The notes: generated by a model from the sequence alone, not told the origin. 64,000 nucleotides of DNA from CAWCVR01 sp963799105 (GCA_963799105.1 CAWCVR010000017.1:181740-245739), one strand, 5' to 3'; counted from the stretch's first letter, positions 46,984 to 54,810 are shown. A program made the numbers and translations.

Positions 46984-47952
46984 TTACCCTTTTTGAGACT
47001 TATTGGAGTCGCCGAAAACACGCTGTTCGAACGAGGTCAGTGTGCGTTCGCTGAACCCTAAGAGCATAGCAACGCCCAAAACGACGAGAGTCTTGATGCC
47101 TGCACCGGGCGGTGCTGGGGATACGGTGCAAGCGTTTAAGGCATCCGTGAAAGTTTGGTTTTGAATCGAGACAGGAAAAAGGCCCCATGCAAGCAATGCA
47201 CAGCCTACAAGGCTTGCCACAACGCCGATGGCAATTCGACTCAACACCCGGCGACCGTAGGCCTCGAGCTCGCCAGCAAGGCTAACGTCGAGTGCTGGCA
47301 TCTTTGCCATTACGCTGACGCTACTACCTGCCGCACCCGGAAACAACAATCCAAACAGCAGCAACGGCGAAAATCGATAAGCATAGTGCAGGGCTAAGAC
47401 AGCCAGCAGCAATAGCACCATGGTTGCCACAAAAAGCACGCGGGTATAACGCTGCATCCTATCCTCGTATTCGTCTATGTAATCTCCCCAAGACTCTCTT
47501 TCTGCGAAGAGGGTATATAACGCGCTTCGAGCGTCGTGCAGATCGGTGGCGGCCAGCCTTGGGGCAAGAGAGTCACGCAGTTTGTTGATCGCGGCTTTAG
47601 GGACGCCCCACCCCTCTATTTGATCAATAACCAGATTGCCTTCATCCTGTATTTCCGTAGCTGGGCAGATATAACCGGCAAATACGGCCTGTAGTCCTGC
47701 GTCGTCGATCAAATCTTCTAAATCGTCCGTCTGAGCTGCACGTTTGGCACTCTCCTCGAGTTCCGTTAGACGTTTCAGCACCTTGTCCAAGAGTTCCTTA
47801 TCGATAGCATCGTCGACTCTGCGAGGACGTTGTGCCATCAGCTCCACATACAGGCGCTCACCAGCAATATCTGATAAGGCCTTGACGCGGCGTCCTTCAA
47901 GTTTCCATTGTTTATGCCAGCCGGGTAGCCACCACCACCACCATTTACGCAT
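46984..47952 (-). CDS. Unknown membrane protein, four C-terminal membrane segments
   Basis: A 322-residue protein. A soluble, acidic helical N-terminal half (LLDKVLKRLTELEESAKRAA) is followed by membrane segments near RVLFVATMVLLLLAVLALHY, SPLLLFGLLFPGAAGSS, IAIGVVASLVGCALLAWGLF and IKTLVVLGVAMLLGFSERTL. The N-terminus begins MRKWWWWWLPGW, five tryptophans in a row. Convergent to the small exported gene. It pairs with the zinc-ribbon gene 23 bases upstream. The role is unknown; the island context allows a defence or maintenance function. Confidence 0.6.
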   Translation of the reverse strand: MRKWWWWWLPGWHKQWKLEGRRVKALSDIAGERLYVELMAQRPRRVDDAIDKELLDKVLKRLTELEESAKRAAQTDDLEDLIDDAGLQAVFAGYICPATEIQDEGNLVIDQIEGWGVPKAAINKLRDSLAPRLAATDLHDARSALYTLFAERESWGDYIDEYEDRMQRYTRVLFVATMVLLLLAVLALHYAYRFSPLLLFGLLFPGAAGSSVSVMAKMPALDVSLAGELEAYGRRVLSRIAIGVVASLVGCALLAWGLFPVSIQNQTFTDALNACTVSPAPPGAGIKTLVVLGVAMLLGFSERTLTSFEQRVFGDSNKSQKG

Positions 47953-47975
47953 TCAAAGAAACCTCCGGGCGAGGC

Positions 47976-48305
47976 TTACGCGCTCCCCTGTGCCGAGTTT
48001 ACCGCACTCCACAGCATCTCGAATGCACGGGGGGATGTAAAGGATGATTTGTGAGAAACAGGGGCTAGCGTTTTGGGCATGCGCTTTTGGTAACGCTTCC
48101 GGGAAAGAGATTTGCCCCGGCCCTTGCTGCTGCGGCCCTTGAGAGATGTGTTGATCGTCGCGGTAGTCGTCATCAAGTTGCCGCACAACGAACACGTTAC
48201 CGGGTCGTTGTGCGCGCCGTACCCAAGCATCTGACCGACGAAAACCGACTTCTCTATGCCGAACGCGGAACATTCGCGGTTCGAACATTTGGCCTTGGTG
48301 TTCAT
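47976..48305 (-). CDS. Small zinc-ribbon-like protein
   Basis: A 109-residue protein. Two Cys pairs (KCSNRECSAFG and VTCSLCGNLM) form a likely zinc ribbon in the first half, followed by a very basic middle (SLKGRSSKGRGKSLSRKRYQ). GAGGGG precedes the ATG at 48305. It could bind nucleic acid. It lies just upstream of the membrane protein gene in the same direction. Confidence 0.6.
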   Translation of the reverse strand: MNTKAKCSNRECSAFGIEKSVFVGQMLGYGAHNDPVTCSLCGNLMTTTATINTSLKGRSSKGRGKSLSRKRYQKRMPKTLAPVSHKSSFTSPRAFEMLWSAVNSAQGSA

Positions 48306-48423
48306 GACCCCTCGCCTCAAAGTATAGCGCTATCGAATCGATGCGGTACTCTCCGGGCGCCTGCTTCAACACAAATCCGAGGACTTCCAGTTCGTCCCAA
48401 TGCGATTTGAAACGGCGAAGCGT

Positions 48424-48942
48424 TCACCGGATAGATCCGCGCGGTTTAGCCTTTGGGGGCTCTGCTTTTGAGGCCTTCGGCTGCTGGCTTTTCGCCGCAT
48501 TTTCGATTGCCTCTACGTCGGCAAGGTCTTGCCGTCTGCCTGCGGCGCGTTTTCCCGCGAGCAGGTCTTCACGGGAAATGAAGTTCGCCCGCAAATTGGT
48601 TTCCTCGTCGAAAACTTCTTCCACCCGCCGCGACCATGCGGCGTCAAACTCGACGCCCGGCATTGCCGTGAGAATGTCAACGCCGACCGGCTCGCGCCCC
48701 ATACGGAAGAACGGGCCGGGTTCCGCAAAGTCGGCAGGGGTCAGGCCTGGCAGCGGCGCACCGAATTCAGCTAAAGCCTCGAAAACGGCCTTTGCGTTTT
48801 CGGGATCGGCCTTAACCAGAATGTCGAGGTCTTTGGTTGCGCGGGGCTGCGCATGGATTGCCACGGCATAAGCGCCAACGACAAGGTACTTAACGCGGTG
48901 CGCGTTCAAAATGGACAAGAGTTCTGAGTAGTCTGAAAGCAT
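48424..48942 (-). CDS. Nucleotidyltransferase of the AbiEii/DUF6036-like type
   Basis: A 172-residue protein with a minimal nucleotidyltransferase core: YLVVGAYAVAIHAQPRATKD then LDILV gives the G..-D-x-D metal-binding aspartates. GREPVGVDILTAM supplies the third. A basic low-complexity tail (KSQQPKASKAEPPKAKPRG) follows. Such proteins are often toxins in two-gene modules. It overlaps the end of the Doc-fusion gene by 53 bases, and the C-terminal domain of that gene is the usual partner protein of this family. Confidence 0.82.
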   Translation of the reverse strand: MLSDYSELLSILNAHRVKYLVVGAYAVAIHAQPRATKDLDILVKADPENAKAVFEALAEFGAPLPGLTPADFAEPGPFFRMGREPVGVDILTAMPGVEFDAAWSRRVEEVFDEETNLRANFISREDLLAGKRAAGRRQDLADVEAIENAAKSQQPKASKAEPPKAKPRGSIR

Positions 48943-49666
48943 CGGGCTTGAACCCCTTCAGTTTGTATCCTTCCTCGGTGAGTTCCGACACAGCGGCGAC
49001 ACGCTCATGCACGGGGCGGCTCTGCCAGTAACGATACTCATCCGCCTTCATCTCGTCGAAGTCCCCGAACTTGTGGATGGTCTTGTCCACGCTTCGTTTG
49101 TACCACGTGAGGGGCGGCACATCAATGTCCTGCCGGCTTCGCGGCCGACCGCCTGCCGGCGGCGACGTGCTGCAATTTTCCGATTTTGTTTGTACATCAT
49201 GCCGCGCCGTCGTCGGCGTCGTCCTGTCGGGCCACGCGCGAGCAGGGGGGCTGGCACCGCGTTCCGGACTTAGCGTCGAGCGGAAAAGCGCGGCCAATTC
49301 GAAGCGATCCATCCGGTGATCGGCAATTTTGATGAGGGATTCGTAGGTCTGCTGTTCGGGCAACCGGCTGGTTTCCACGCCGTTGCGCTCAAGAAACGCT
49401 ATTGCAGCCGCCCCGCCTGTCCGCTTATTACCGTCCCAGTAGGGATGGTCGGCAACGATGTGGTAGGCATAGGCGGCGGCAATCTCGTAGAGGTCGCCGC
49501 CGCCAACGTGGTACGTCTGTTGAGGCTGATTGACCGCCGATTCAACGAGGTGCTCGTTGAGCACTCCGTGATGGCCACCGTAGCGCTCTATCGCCTCGTA
49601 GTGAAGAGCGTCGACCTCTTCGCGGGTAAGGAATCTTGGTTCCTGCTCAGGGCTCATGTCCGTCAA
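48890..49666 (-). CDS. Doc/Fic toxin fused in frame to the partner domain of the nucleotidyltransferase
   Basis: 258 residues in three parts. Residues 1-130 form a Doc-type Fic domain (FLTREEVDALHYEAIERYGG; H74-P-Y-W-D-G-N-K-R-T-G is the catalytic loop). Doc toxins phosphorylate EF-Tu and other Fic proteins AMPylate targets. Residues 131-192 are a low-complexity linker. Residues 193-258 (KFGDFDEMKADEYRYWQSRP; GFKPDAFRLLRTLVHF) resemble small proteins normally encoded alone before DUF6036-type nucleotidyltransferases. A GTG at 49090 would let this part be made separately. This is either a true fusion of two modules or an in-frame read-through. Confidence 0.8.
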   Translation of the reverse strand: MTDMSPEQEPRFLTREEVDALHYEAIERYGGHHGVLNEHLVESAVNQPQQTYHVGGGDLYEIAAAYAYHIVADHPYWDGNKRTGGAAAIAFLERNGVETSRLPEQQTYESLIKIADHRMDRFELAALFRSTLSPERGASPPARAWPDRTTPTTARHDVQTKSENCSTSPPAGGRPRSRQDIDVPPLTWYKRSVDKTIHKFGDFDEMKADEYRYWQSRPVHERVAAVSELTEEGYKLKGFKPDAFRLLRTLVHFERAPR

Positions 49667-49669
49667 CGG

Positions 49670-49876
49670 TTAGCGCTGACGGTCGTGCTCGGCGAGCCGG
49701 CGGAAGAGGCCATCGTGAAGAGCGAACACCTTGCGCGTCACCTTTTCGAACTCTTCTTTGGAAGCGTCGCGGATGCCGGAAGACTTCCCGTTCACAGGCG
49801 CTTCCTCGCCCTCCGGCTTTAAACCCACCGGCGGCTGCACAATAGTGCTGAGCTCTGTGTTGACTTCCTTTTCCAT
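49670..49876 (-). CDS. Putative antitoxin of the Doc/Fic gene
   Basis: A 68-residue acidic protein ending 3 bases before the Doc start, the place where Doc antitoxins lie. The C-terminal half (DASKEEFEKVTRKVFALHDG) is helical and the N-terminal half is Pro/Gly-rich. It is not a Phd sequence. The antitoxin role is inferred from position. Confidence 0.55.
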   Translation of the reverse strand: MEKEVNTELSTIVQPPVGLKPEGEEAPVNGKSSGIRDASKEEFEKVTRKVFALHDGLFRRLAEHDRQR

Positions 49877-49891
49877 GGCGCGCCTCTCTTT

Positions 49892-50155
49892 CTATCGTAG
49901 CCCAGAAACGTACCTGAAAACTGCGGTGGTTTCAACCAAAACGATCTCTCGGCCGGTCACAGCCTTTAAGTCGGCTGACCGGTCGCGATACCGATAACCG
50001 GCGCCCGGGGCGTTCCGGCGCGTCGGGAGAAGCCGCAAGCACCGGGCTACGTCCTCGCGGCGCTCCTGTCTCATGCCGGCTGCAATCCACAATTCCCGCT
50101 CGACCTGGCGGCGCTGCAGGCCATCGCGAAACGCCCGCGCCTCGGGGCTGCGCAT
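49892..50155 (-). CDS. Possible small protein, doubtful
   Basis: An 87-residue frame (MRSPEARAFRDGLQRRQVER; YRDRSADLKAVTGREIVLVE) lies in the same direction as the Doc module and 15 bases upstream of the putative antitoxin. No domain is recognised and the start is uncertain. It fills an otherwise empty gap, so it could be a real unknown gene or a chance frame. Confidence 0.3.
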   Translation of the reverse strand: MRSPEARAFRDGLQRRQVERELWIAAGMRQERREDVARCLRLLPTRRNAPGAGYRYRDRSADLKAVTGREIVLVETTAVFRYVSGLR

Positions 50156-50285
50156 CGAGCAGGGCGCTATACTCGCGGTCGTTGATCCAGTGGCGGGTTT
50201 GAAATTGCAGCTCTGTGGGTGGTTGTCGGTTCGCTCATGGGCCGACTGGGCCTGCTCGGTGAAGTGATTATGGTATTATGGCGTT

Positions 50286-50537
50286 ATGGCCGCCAGAAAG
50301 ATGACATTCTCGCTTCCGGAAACGCTGGCCGCCGAGCTGATCAAGACCGTCGCGGCAAGGGAGAGGTCCCGCTATGTCGCCGAAGCGCTGCGGGCGCGGT
50401 TGCGCGATCGGGATGAGGCGCTGGCCCTGGCATGCGATGTGGCCAATGGGAGTGAAGACGTTCTTGCGATAGAACGGGAGTTCGACGCCGTCCCAGGCGA
50501 CATCGTCGAGCCGTGGACAGATGCCCCGTCGCGGTGA
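50286..50537 (+). CDS. MazE/RHH-type antitoxin
   Basis: An 83-residue protein with an RHH N-terminus (MTFSLPETLAAELIKTVAAR; RSRYVAEALRARLR) and an acidic tail that would wrap the toxin (AIEREFDAVPGDIVEPWTD). It overlaps the MazF gene by 17 bases. TATGGTATTATGGCG just before the start suggests an AT-rich promoter or operator, expected for self-repression. Confidence 0.85.
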   Translation: MAARKMTFSLPETLAAELIKTVAARERSRYVAEALRARLRDRDEALALACDVANGSEDVLAIEREFDAVPGDIVEPWTDAPSR

Positions 50538-50847
50538 GGTCTGGTGGGTCCGGCTGGAGCCCACGCTCGGCTCGGAGATTGGGAAGACCCGCCCGTGCCT
50601 GATTCTCTCCGCCAATATTCTCAACGAACGCCGCCGTACCGTCGTGGTTGTGCCGCTTTCGTCGTCTCCCAGACCAAGTCCGCCAATCCTGGTGCCGGTG
50701 GAGTGCGCCGGGCGGCGGGTAGTGGCCGTGACGGACCAGATCCGCGCCGTCGCCAAGGAAAGGCTGCACGAGCGCTTGGCCGAAGTTTCCGCCTCCGATC
50801 TGCTGGCCGTGGAGACCGGCGTTCGCCGCATACTGGAACTGGGCTGA
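50521..50847 (+). CDS. MazF/PemK-family mRNA-interferase toxin
   Basis: A 108-residue endoribonuclease of the CcdB/MazF fold: MPRRGEVWWVRLEPTLGSEI, GKTRPCLILSANILN, TVVVVPLSSS, VAVTDQIRAVAKERL and a C-terminal helix (LLAVETGVRRILEL). It cleaves single-stranded mRNA when free. It is translated together with the preceding antitoxin. Confidence 0.92.
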   Translation: MPRRGEVWWVRLEPTLGSEIGKTRPCLILSANILNERRRTVVVVPLSSSPRPSPPILVPVECAGRRVVAVTDQIRAVAKERLHERLAEVSASDLLAVETGVRRILELG

Positions 50848-50953
50848 GGGCGCCTCGATCCATCAGGGCAAATTGCATTTCGGCCTCTCACCCGCCAAAA
50901 TGGATTCTAAGCCGGTCTTTCTGGGTTTCTTCCGATCGATTCGAGGTACGACG

Positions 50954-51154
50954 ATGAACCTGGTTGTCAATGGCGATCCCCACCCGCATAACGGCGCTGG
51001 AACCATCGCTGAATTGCTGGCGGAATACCGCCTCGCGCCCGCCATGACGGCTGTCATGATCAACGGCGAAGTGGTCCGGCGAAGCCAGTGGGGTGCGGTA
51101 CGGCTGTCGGAGGGCGACGCGGTGGAGCTGATCGTCGCGGCGGCGGGAGGTTGA
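50954..51154 (+). CDS. thiS: Sulfur carrier protein ThiS
   Basis: A 66-residue ubiquitin-like carrier ending in the Gly-Gly (IVAAAGG) that is thiocarboxylated and donates sulfur to the thiazole. LVVNGDPHPHNGAGTIAELL and VMINGEVVRRSQW are typical. ATG at 50954 gives the normal length; the open frame to 50873 is not part of the family. thiG follows after 3 bases. No TPP riboswitch consensus was seen in the 106 bases upstream. Confidence 0.93.
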   Translation: MNLVVNGDPHPHNGAGTIAELLAEYRLAPAMTAVMINGEVVRRSQWGAVRLSEGDAVELIVAAAGG

Positions 51155-51157
51155 GAG

Positions 51158-51958
51158 ATGGACGAAGGTTTCCGGTTGGGCGATCGCGTTTTCCGGTCGC
51201 GGCTGCTGCTGGGCACGGGCAAGTTCTCCGGCGCGGATACGATGCTGAGCGCGGTTCGCGCGTCGGGCGCCGAGCTGGTCACGGTGGCTTTGCGGCGCTT
51301 CAACCGGGAGCGGCCGGACGACGATCTCTGCGCCCCGCTGGCCGCCCTGGAAGGCGTGACGCTGGTGCCGAACACCTCCGGCGCCATGAACGCCCGGGAA
51401 GCCGTGCGCGCGGCCCTGCTGGGGCGCGAGATCACCGGCAGCCCGTTCGTGAAGCTGGAGATCCATCCCAATCCCCACCACCTGCTGCCGGACCCCATCG
51501 AGACCTTCGAAGCGGCCGGGCTTCTGGTGAAGGAAGGCTTCTTCGTTCTGCCGTATATGCCCGCGGACCCGGTTCTGGCGCGGCGTCTGGAAGACATCGG
51601 CTGCGCCGCGGTGATGCCGCTGGGAAGCGCCATCGGCAGCGGACAAGGGCTGGCGACGCTCTCCATGCTCCAGGTGATTATCCGCGACGCCGGGGTTCCG
51701 GTGATCGTGGACGCCGGCCTACGCTCGCCCTCGGAAGCGGCCGCGGTGATGGAGATGGGGGGAGACGCCGTGCTGATCAACAGCGCCATCGCCGCGGCGG
51801 AGAACCCCGTGCTCATGGCCGGGGCGTTCGCCATGGCAGTGGTGGCCGGCCGGCAAGCGCGCAGGGCCGGCCTGATGGCCCGCAGCGAAACGGCGGTTCC
51901 CACCAGCCCCGCCGGCCCCCTGACGGCGTTTCTGGCGGGGGCGGGAGCGGGCTCGTGA
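51158..51958 (+). CDS. thiG: Thiazole synthase ThiG
   Basis: A 266-residue TIM-barrel enzyme that forms the thiazole phosphate from DXP, dehydroglycine and ThiS thiocarboxylate. It shows RLLLGTGKFSGADTML, the Schiff-base lysine in FVKLEIHPNPHHLLPD, AAVMPLGSAIGSGQGL, VIVDAGLRSPSEAA and GGDAVLINSAIAAAENP. The stop overlaps the thiH start GTG (GTGA). Confidence 0.96.
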   Translation: MDEGFRLGDRVFRSRLLLGTGKFSGADTMLSAVRASGAELVTVALRRFNRERPDDDLCAPLAALEGVTLVPNTSGAMNAREAVRAALLGREITGSPFVKLEIHPNPHHLLPDPIETFEAAGLLVKEGFFVLPYMPADPVLARRLEDIGCAAVMPLGSAIGSGQGLATLSMLQVIIRDAGVPVIVDAGLRSPSEAAAVMEMGGDAVLINSAIAAAENPVLMAGAFAMAVVAGRQARRAGLMARSETAVPTSPAGPLTAFLAGAGAGS

Positions 51959-52011
51959 CCTCGCCGCTTCCCGCATGGAAAAAGGGGTCAGACCCCATTT
52001 TCGCGGGGCTC
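51955..52011 (+). repeat. 57-bp repeat-associated in-frame insertion at the start of thiH
   Basis: The 26-bp stretch containing GTGACCTCGCCGCTTCCCGC occurs twice, at 51949-51974 and 52006-52031. Between them is AAAAAGGGGTCAGACCCCAT with the palindrome GGGGTCAGACCCC (51984-51996), a common REP-like motif. The spacing of 57 bases keeps the frame and adds 19 codons, duplicating the GTG start and the peptide VTSPLPAW. Confidence 0.85.
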
Positions 52012-53160
52012 GTGACCTCGCCGCTTCCCGCGTGGCTGGACGTCTCGCCGTGGCTGGACCTGGTCCGCCGGGCGGACCGTGGCATGGTCGGGCAGGCGGT
52101 GGCGGCGGCCAACCCTGGCGTTCGCGAGTTCGCCATTTTGCTGTCGGACGCCGCCGCGGAGGAACTGGAGACTCTGGCCGCACGGGCGCAGGATCTCACC
52201 CGCCGCCACTTCGGCCGCACCATCAGCCTGTACGCGCCGCTCTACCTTTCCAATTACTGCCCGGCTCAATGCGCCTACTGCGGATTCGCGAGCGACCGTA
52301 AGATCCGGCGGCACAAGCTGACTTCCGCCGAGCTGGCCGCGGAAGGCGCCGCGCTCAAACGTCTGGGTCTGGAAGAGGTCCTGTTGTTAACCGGGGACCG
52401 GCTCGCCACCGCGGGCTATGAATTCGTGCGCGACGGCGTGGAGAGCCTGGCCTCGCAGTTTCACAGCGTCAGCGCGGAAGTGTTCGCCATGTCCGAAAGC
52501 GAGTATGCCGGACTGGCCGGGGCCGGATGCACGGCGGTCACGCTGTACCAGGAGACTTACGACCCTACCCGCTACGCGCTGCTGCACACGTCGGGTCCCA
52601 AGGCCGATTACTCCGGGCGTCTGGATGCGCCGGCGCGGGCACTCGCGGGCGGCATGCGCTCGGTTGGGCTGGGCGTGCTGTTGGGCCTGAGCGAACCTCT
52701 GGAGGACGTGCTCCGCCTGTTCTGCCACGCCGCCTGGCTGCGGCGGCGGTTCTGGAGCGGCGGCGTAGCCATTTCGTTTCCGCGCATCCGGCCGCAATCG
52801 GGAGACTACGCCGCGGACTTTCCGGTGAGCGAGGGTCTGCTGGCGCAGATCGTCTTTGCGTTTCGCATCGCCATGCCGGAGACGCCGCTGGTGCTTTCGA
52901 CGCGCGAGAGCCCGCGCTTCCGCGACGGAATGGCGGGCGTGGGGATCTCCAAGATGAGCGTCGCCAGCCGCACCACCGTAGGCGGCTACGCCGAGGGCGC
53001 CCTGACTTCCTCGGCGCAGTTCGAGATCGAAGACCACCGCGGGGTGGACGAGTTCTGCGCCATGCTGCGCGCCAAGGGACTCCAGCCCGTCTTCAAGAAC
53101 TGGGACGCCGTTTACCGGGTGGGACGGGCCTCCGGGCTGGCGGCCGGGGCTCATGGCTAA
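51955..53160 (+). CDS. thiH: 2-iminoacetate synthase ThiH, with 19-residue N-terminal addition
   Basis: A radical SAM enzyme that splits tyrosine to give dehydroglycine for the thiazole ring. About 401 residues with the cluster motif in NYCPAQCAYCGFASD (CxxxCxxC), VLLLTGDRLATAGYEF, TLYQETYDPTRYALLH, RIRPQSGDY and a C-terminal QFEIEDHRGVDEF. GTG at 51955 overlaps the thiG stop and has GGAG upstream. A second GTG at 52012 in a copied context could also initiate and would give the ancestral N-terminus. Confidence 0.94.
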   Translation: MTSPLPAWKKGSDPIFAGLVTSPLPAWLDVSPWLDLVRRADRGMVGQAVAAANPGVREFAILLSDAAAEELETLAARAQDLTRRHFGRTISLYAPLYLSNYCPAQCAYCGFASDRKIRRHKLTSAELAAEGAALKRLGLEEVLLLTGDRLATAGYEFVRDGVESLASQFHSVSAEVFAMSESEYAGLAGAGCTAVTLYQETYDPTRYALLHTSGPKADYSGRLDAPARALAGGMRSVGLGVLLGLSEPLEDVLRLFCHAAWLRRRFWSGGVAISFPRIRPQSGDYAADFPVSEGLLAQIVFAFRIAMPETPLVLSTRESPRFRDGMAGVGISKMSVASRTTVGGYAEGALTSSAQFEIEDHRGVDEFCAMLRAKGLQPVFKNWDAVYRVGRASGLAAGAHG

Positions 53161-53773
53161 CGTCTTCGGTCTCTACCTGGTCCTCACCGAGCCGGCCGCC
53201 GGGTATGAGCGCGCCGCCGACGCGGCCATCGAGGCCGGGGTGAGGTATCTGCAACTGCGCATGAAGGGGCGTCCGCGGGAGGAAGCGATCGAGATGGCGC
53301 GGCGTCTGCGGCGCATGACGGCGGGGAGCGGCACGCGTTTCATCGTGAATGACGATGTGGAGACCGCGCGCGAGGCGGGCGCCGACGGCGTCCACTTGGG
53401 CCAAGACGACCTGAGCGTCGTGGAAGCGCGGAAGCGTTGGCCGGTGGCGGGCAGGGTATTCGGCCTCTCGACGCACAACGAGGAGCAGGAAGCGCGCGCG
53501 CTGGCGCTGGCGCCGGATTACATCGGCGTGGGCCCGGTATTCGCTACCCCTACTAAGGAGCGGCCGGACCCGGTGTTGGGGATGGAGCGCATGGGCCGCA
53601 TCATCCGCGGTTCGCCGCTGACCGCAGTGGCCATCGGCGGCATCGACGCCGGCAATCTGGCGGAGGTGCTGCGCCACGGCGCCGTGAACTTCTGCGTGGT
53701 GCGGGCGGTGAACCAGGCGCCCGACCCGGCTGCCGCCATCCGCCGCCTGCAAGAGATCTGGCGCGGGCGGTAA
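53153..53773 (+). CDS. thiE: Thiamin-phosphate synthase ThiE
   Basis: A 206-residue TIM barrel that joins HMP diphosphate and thiazole phosphate. FGLYLVLTEPAAGYERAADA, YLQLRMKGRPREEAIEMA, FIVNDDVETAREAGADGVHL, GQDDLSV, YIGVGPVFATPTKERPDPV and VAIGGIDAGNLAEVL are typical. It overlaps the thiH stop by 8 bases. A 7-bp stem (GAGGCGC with GCGCCTC) right after the stop may end the operon. thiC and thiD are not in the window. Confidence 0.95.
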   Translation: MANVFGLYLVLTEPAAGYERAADAAIEAGVRYLQLRMKGRPREEAIEMARRLRRMTAGSGTRFIVNDDVETAREAGADGVHLGQDDLSVVEARKRWPVAGRVFGLSTHNEEQEARALALAPDYIGVGPVFATPTKERPDPVLGMERMGRIIRGSPLTAVAIGGIDAGNLAEVLRHGAVNFCVVRAVNQAPDPAAAIRRLQEIWRGR

Positions 53774-53850
53774 GAGGCGCGCGCCGCAGGGCGCCTCAAG
53801 TTGGCAGCCCTTCGCCATCCCATCGCTGGTTTGTGGCATAATTGTGGCAT

Positions 53851-54075
53851 ATGAGGACTACCATCGAGCTTCCCGATGAATTGCTGACGCTGGCAAGAAA
53901 CAGTGCCTCCGTCAACGGGATCTCACTCCGGCAGTTCTTCATTGAAGCTGTCCAGTCCAGACTGGCTCCGGAAAAGCGGAAGCTTCGAAAGGCGCCACCC
54001 GCTATAGGAGATGCCCACGCGCCTGGCATGAAGGCACTGACGCGGGAGCAAATCGATGAAGCGATGTTTGGCTGA
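53851..54075 (+). CDS. VapB-type RHH antitoxin
   Basis: A 74-residue protein with an RHH N-terminus (MRTTIELPDELLTLARNSAS; ISLRQFFIEAVQSRL) and a tail that should bind the toxin. ATG at 53851 is preferred to 53842. It overlaps the vapC start by 20 bases. GTGGCATAATTGTGGCATAT just upstream is a direct repeat of GTGGCATA that could be the operator and -10. Confidence 0.85.
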   Translation: MRTTIELPDELLTLARNSASVNGISLRQFFIEAVQSRLAPEKRKLRKAPPAIGDAHAPGMKALTREQIDEAMFG

Positions 54076-54487
54076 CGTCAACGTCCTGTTGGCGCTGCTG
54101 GTGCGCCACCACGAACACCACGGTCTGGCGTTGCGTTGGTTCGACGGCCTGGCGCCGGGAGAAGCGGTCCTGTGCCGGTTCGTGCAGTTGGCGTTGGTGC
54201 GTCTGCTGGGGAACCGGACGATCATGGGGAACCATGCCGTTTCCGCTTCGGCGGCATGGGACCTGATCGCAGAGCTGATGGAGGACGAGCGGCTGGAGTT
54301 CGTGGCGGAGCCGCCTCTGGTCGACGCCGTACTTCCGAAGCTGTTGAGGTACGCGACACCCACCAACAAACTCGTGGGAGACGCATATCTGGCGGCGTTT
54401 TCTATCGCCGGGCAAATGGGGCTGACCACCGTTGACAAGGGCTTCGAGCAGTTCAGAGACGTCGACCTCCGGCCGCTCTCCCCTTGA
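54056..54487 (+). CDS. VapC-type PIN-domain toxin
   Basis: A 143-residue PIN ribonuclease: D in CLADVNVLLALLVRHH, the acidic centre in LIAELMEDERLEFV, and NKLVGDAYLAAFSIAGQMGL with the late aspartates and TTVDKGF. Such toxins cut tRNA or rRNA. It is translated with the antitoxin upstream. Confidence 0.9.
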   Translation: MKRCLADVNVLLALLVRHHEHHGLALRWFDGLAPGEAVLCRFVQLALVRLLGNRTIMGNHAVSASAAWDLIAELMEDERLEFVAEPPLVDAVLPKLLRYATPTNKLVGDAYLAAFSIAGQMGLTTVDKGFEQFRDVDLRPLSP

Positions 54488-54629
54488 GATCCAGTGCCAA
54501 CGGCCAGCCGCTGGTCTTCGGCAATCGGGTCCTTCCCGCTCCGCCATAGGTTTATTTCTTCGCCGCGCTACGGAACCGGCTGGACGAACAGAACCGGGGG
54601 CAAGCGGTGGGATGGCTGACGGAAGAGTG

Positions 54630-54657
54630 GTGGGTTCGAGTCCGGCCTGGGGAGCCA
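54630..54657 (+). other. tRNA 3'-end-like remnant, copy 2
   Basis: GTGGGTTCGAGTCCGG followed by CCTGGGGAGCCA. The same element is at 37514-37541. No D-arm or anticodon arm with matching acceptor strand precedes it. The gap 54488-54810 between the two VapC modules holds no gene otherwise. Confidence 0.5.
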
Positions 54658-54810
54658 ATTCAATCCACAAAACACCCGCGCGGCTTCAACGAGTTGCAAG
54701 CGTCGAGGGGCAATCCCCGTTGTGGATTCGAACTGCCGGGCGGGCAACCGGCCCGGCGGATGTGCCCACCACGCCTGGTTCCGAACCCCAACAAGTTGAG
54801 GATCTCGCCT

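Noticed and set aside
50848..50953. Possible TPP riboswitch before thiS
   Set aside because: The conserved CTGAGA and ACCTGA elements of the THI box are not present in this 106-base leader.
54588..54657. Possible complete tRNA gene before the T-arm-like sequence
   Set aside because: No upstream strand pairs with GGGGAGCC at tRNA distance, and the T-stem itself is imperfect.
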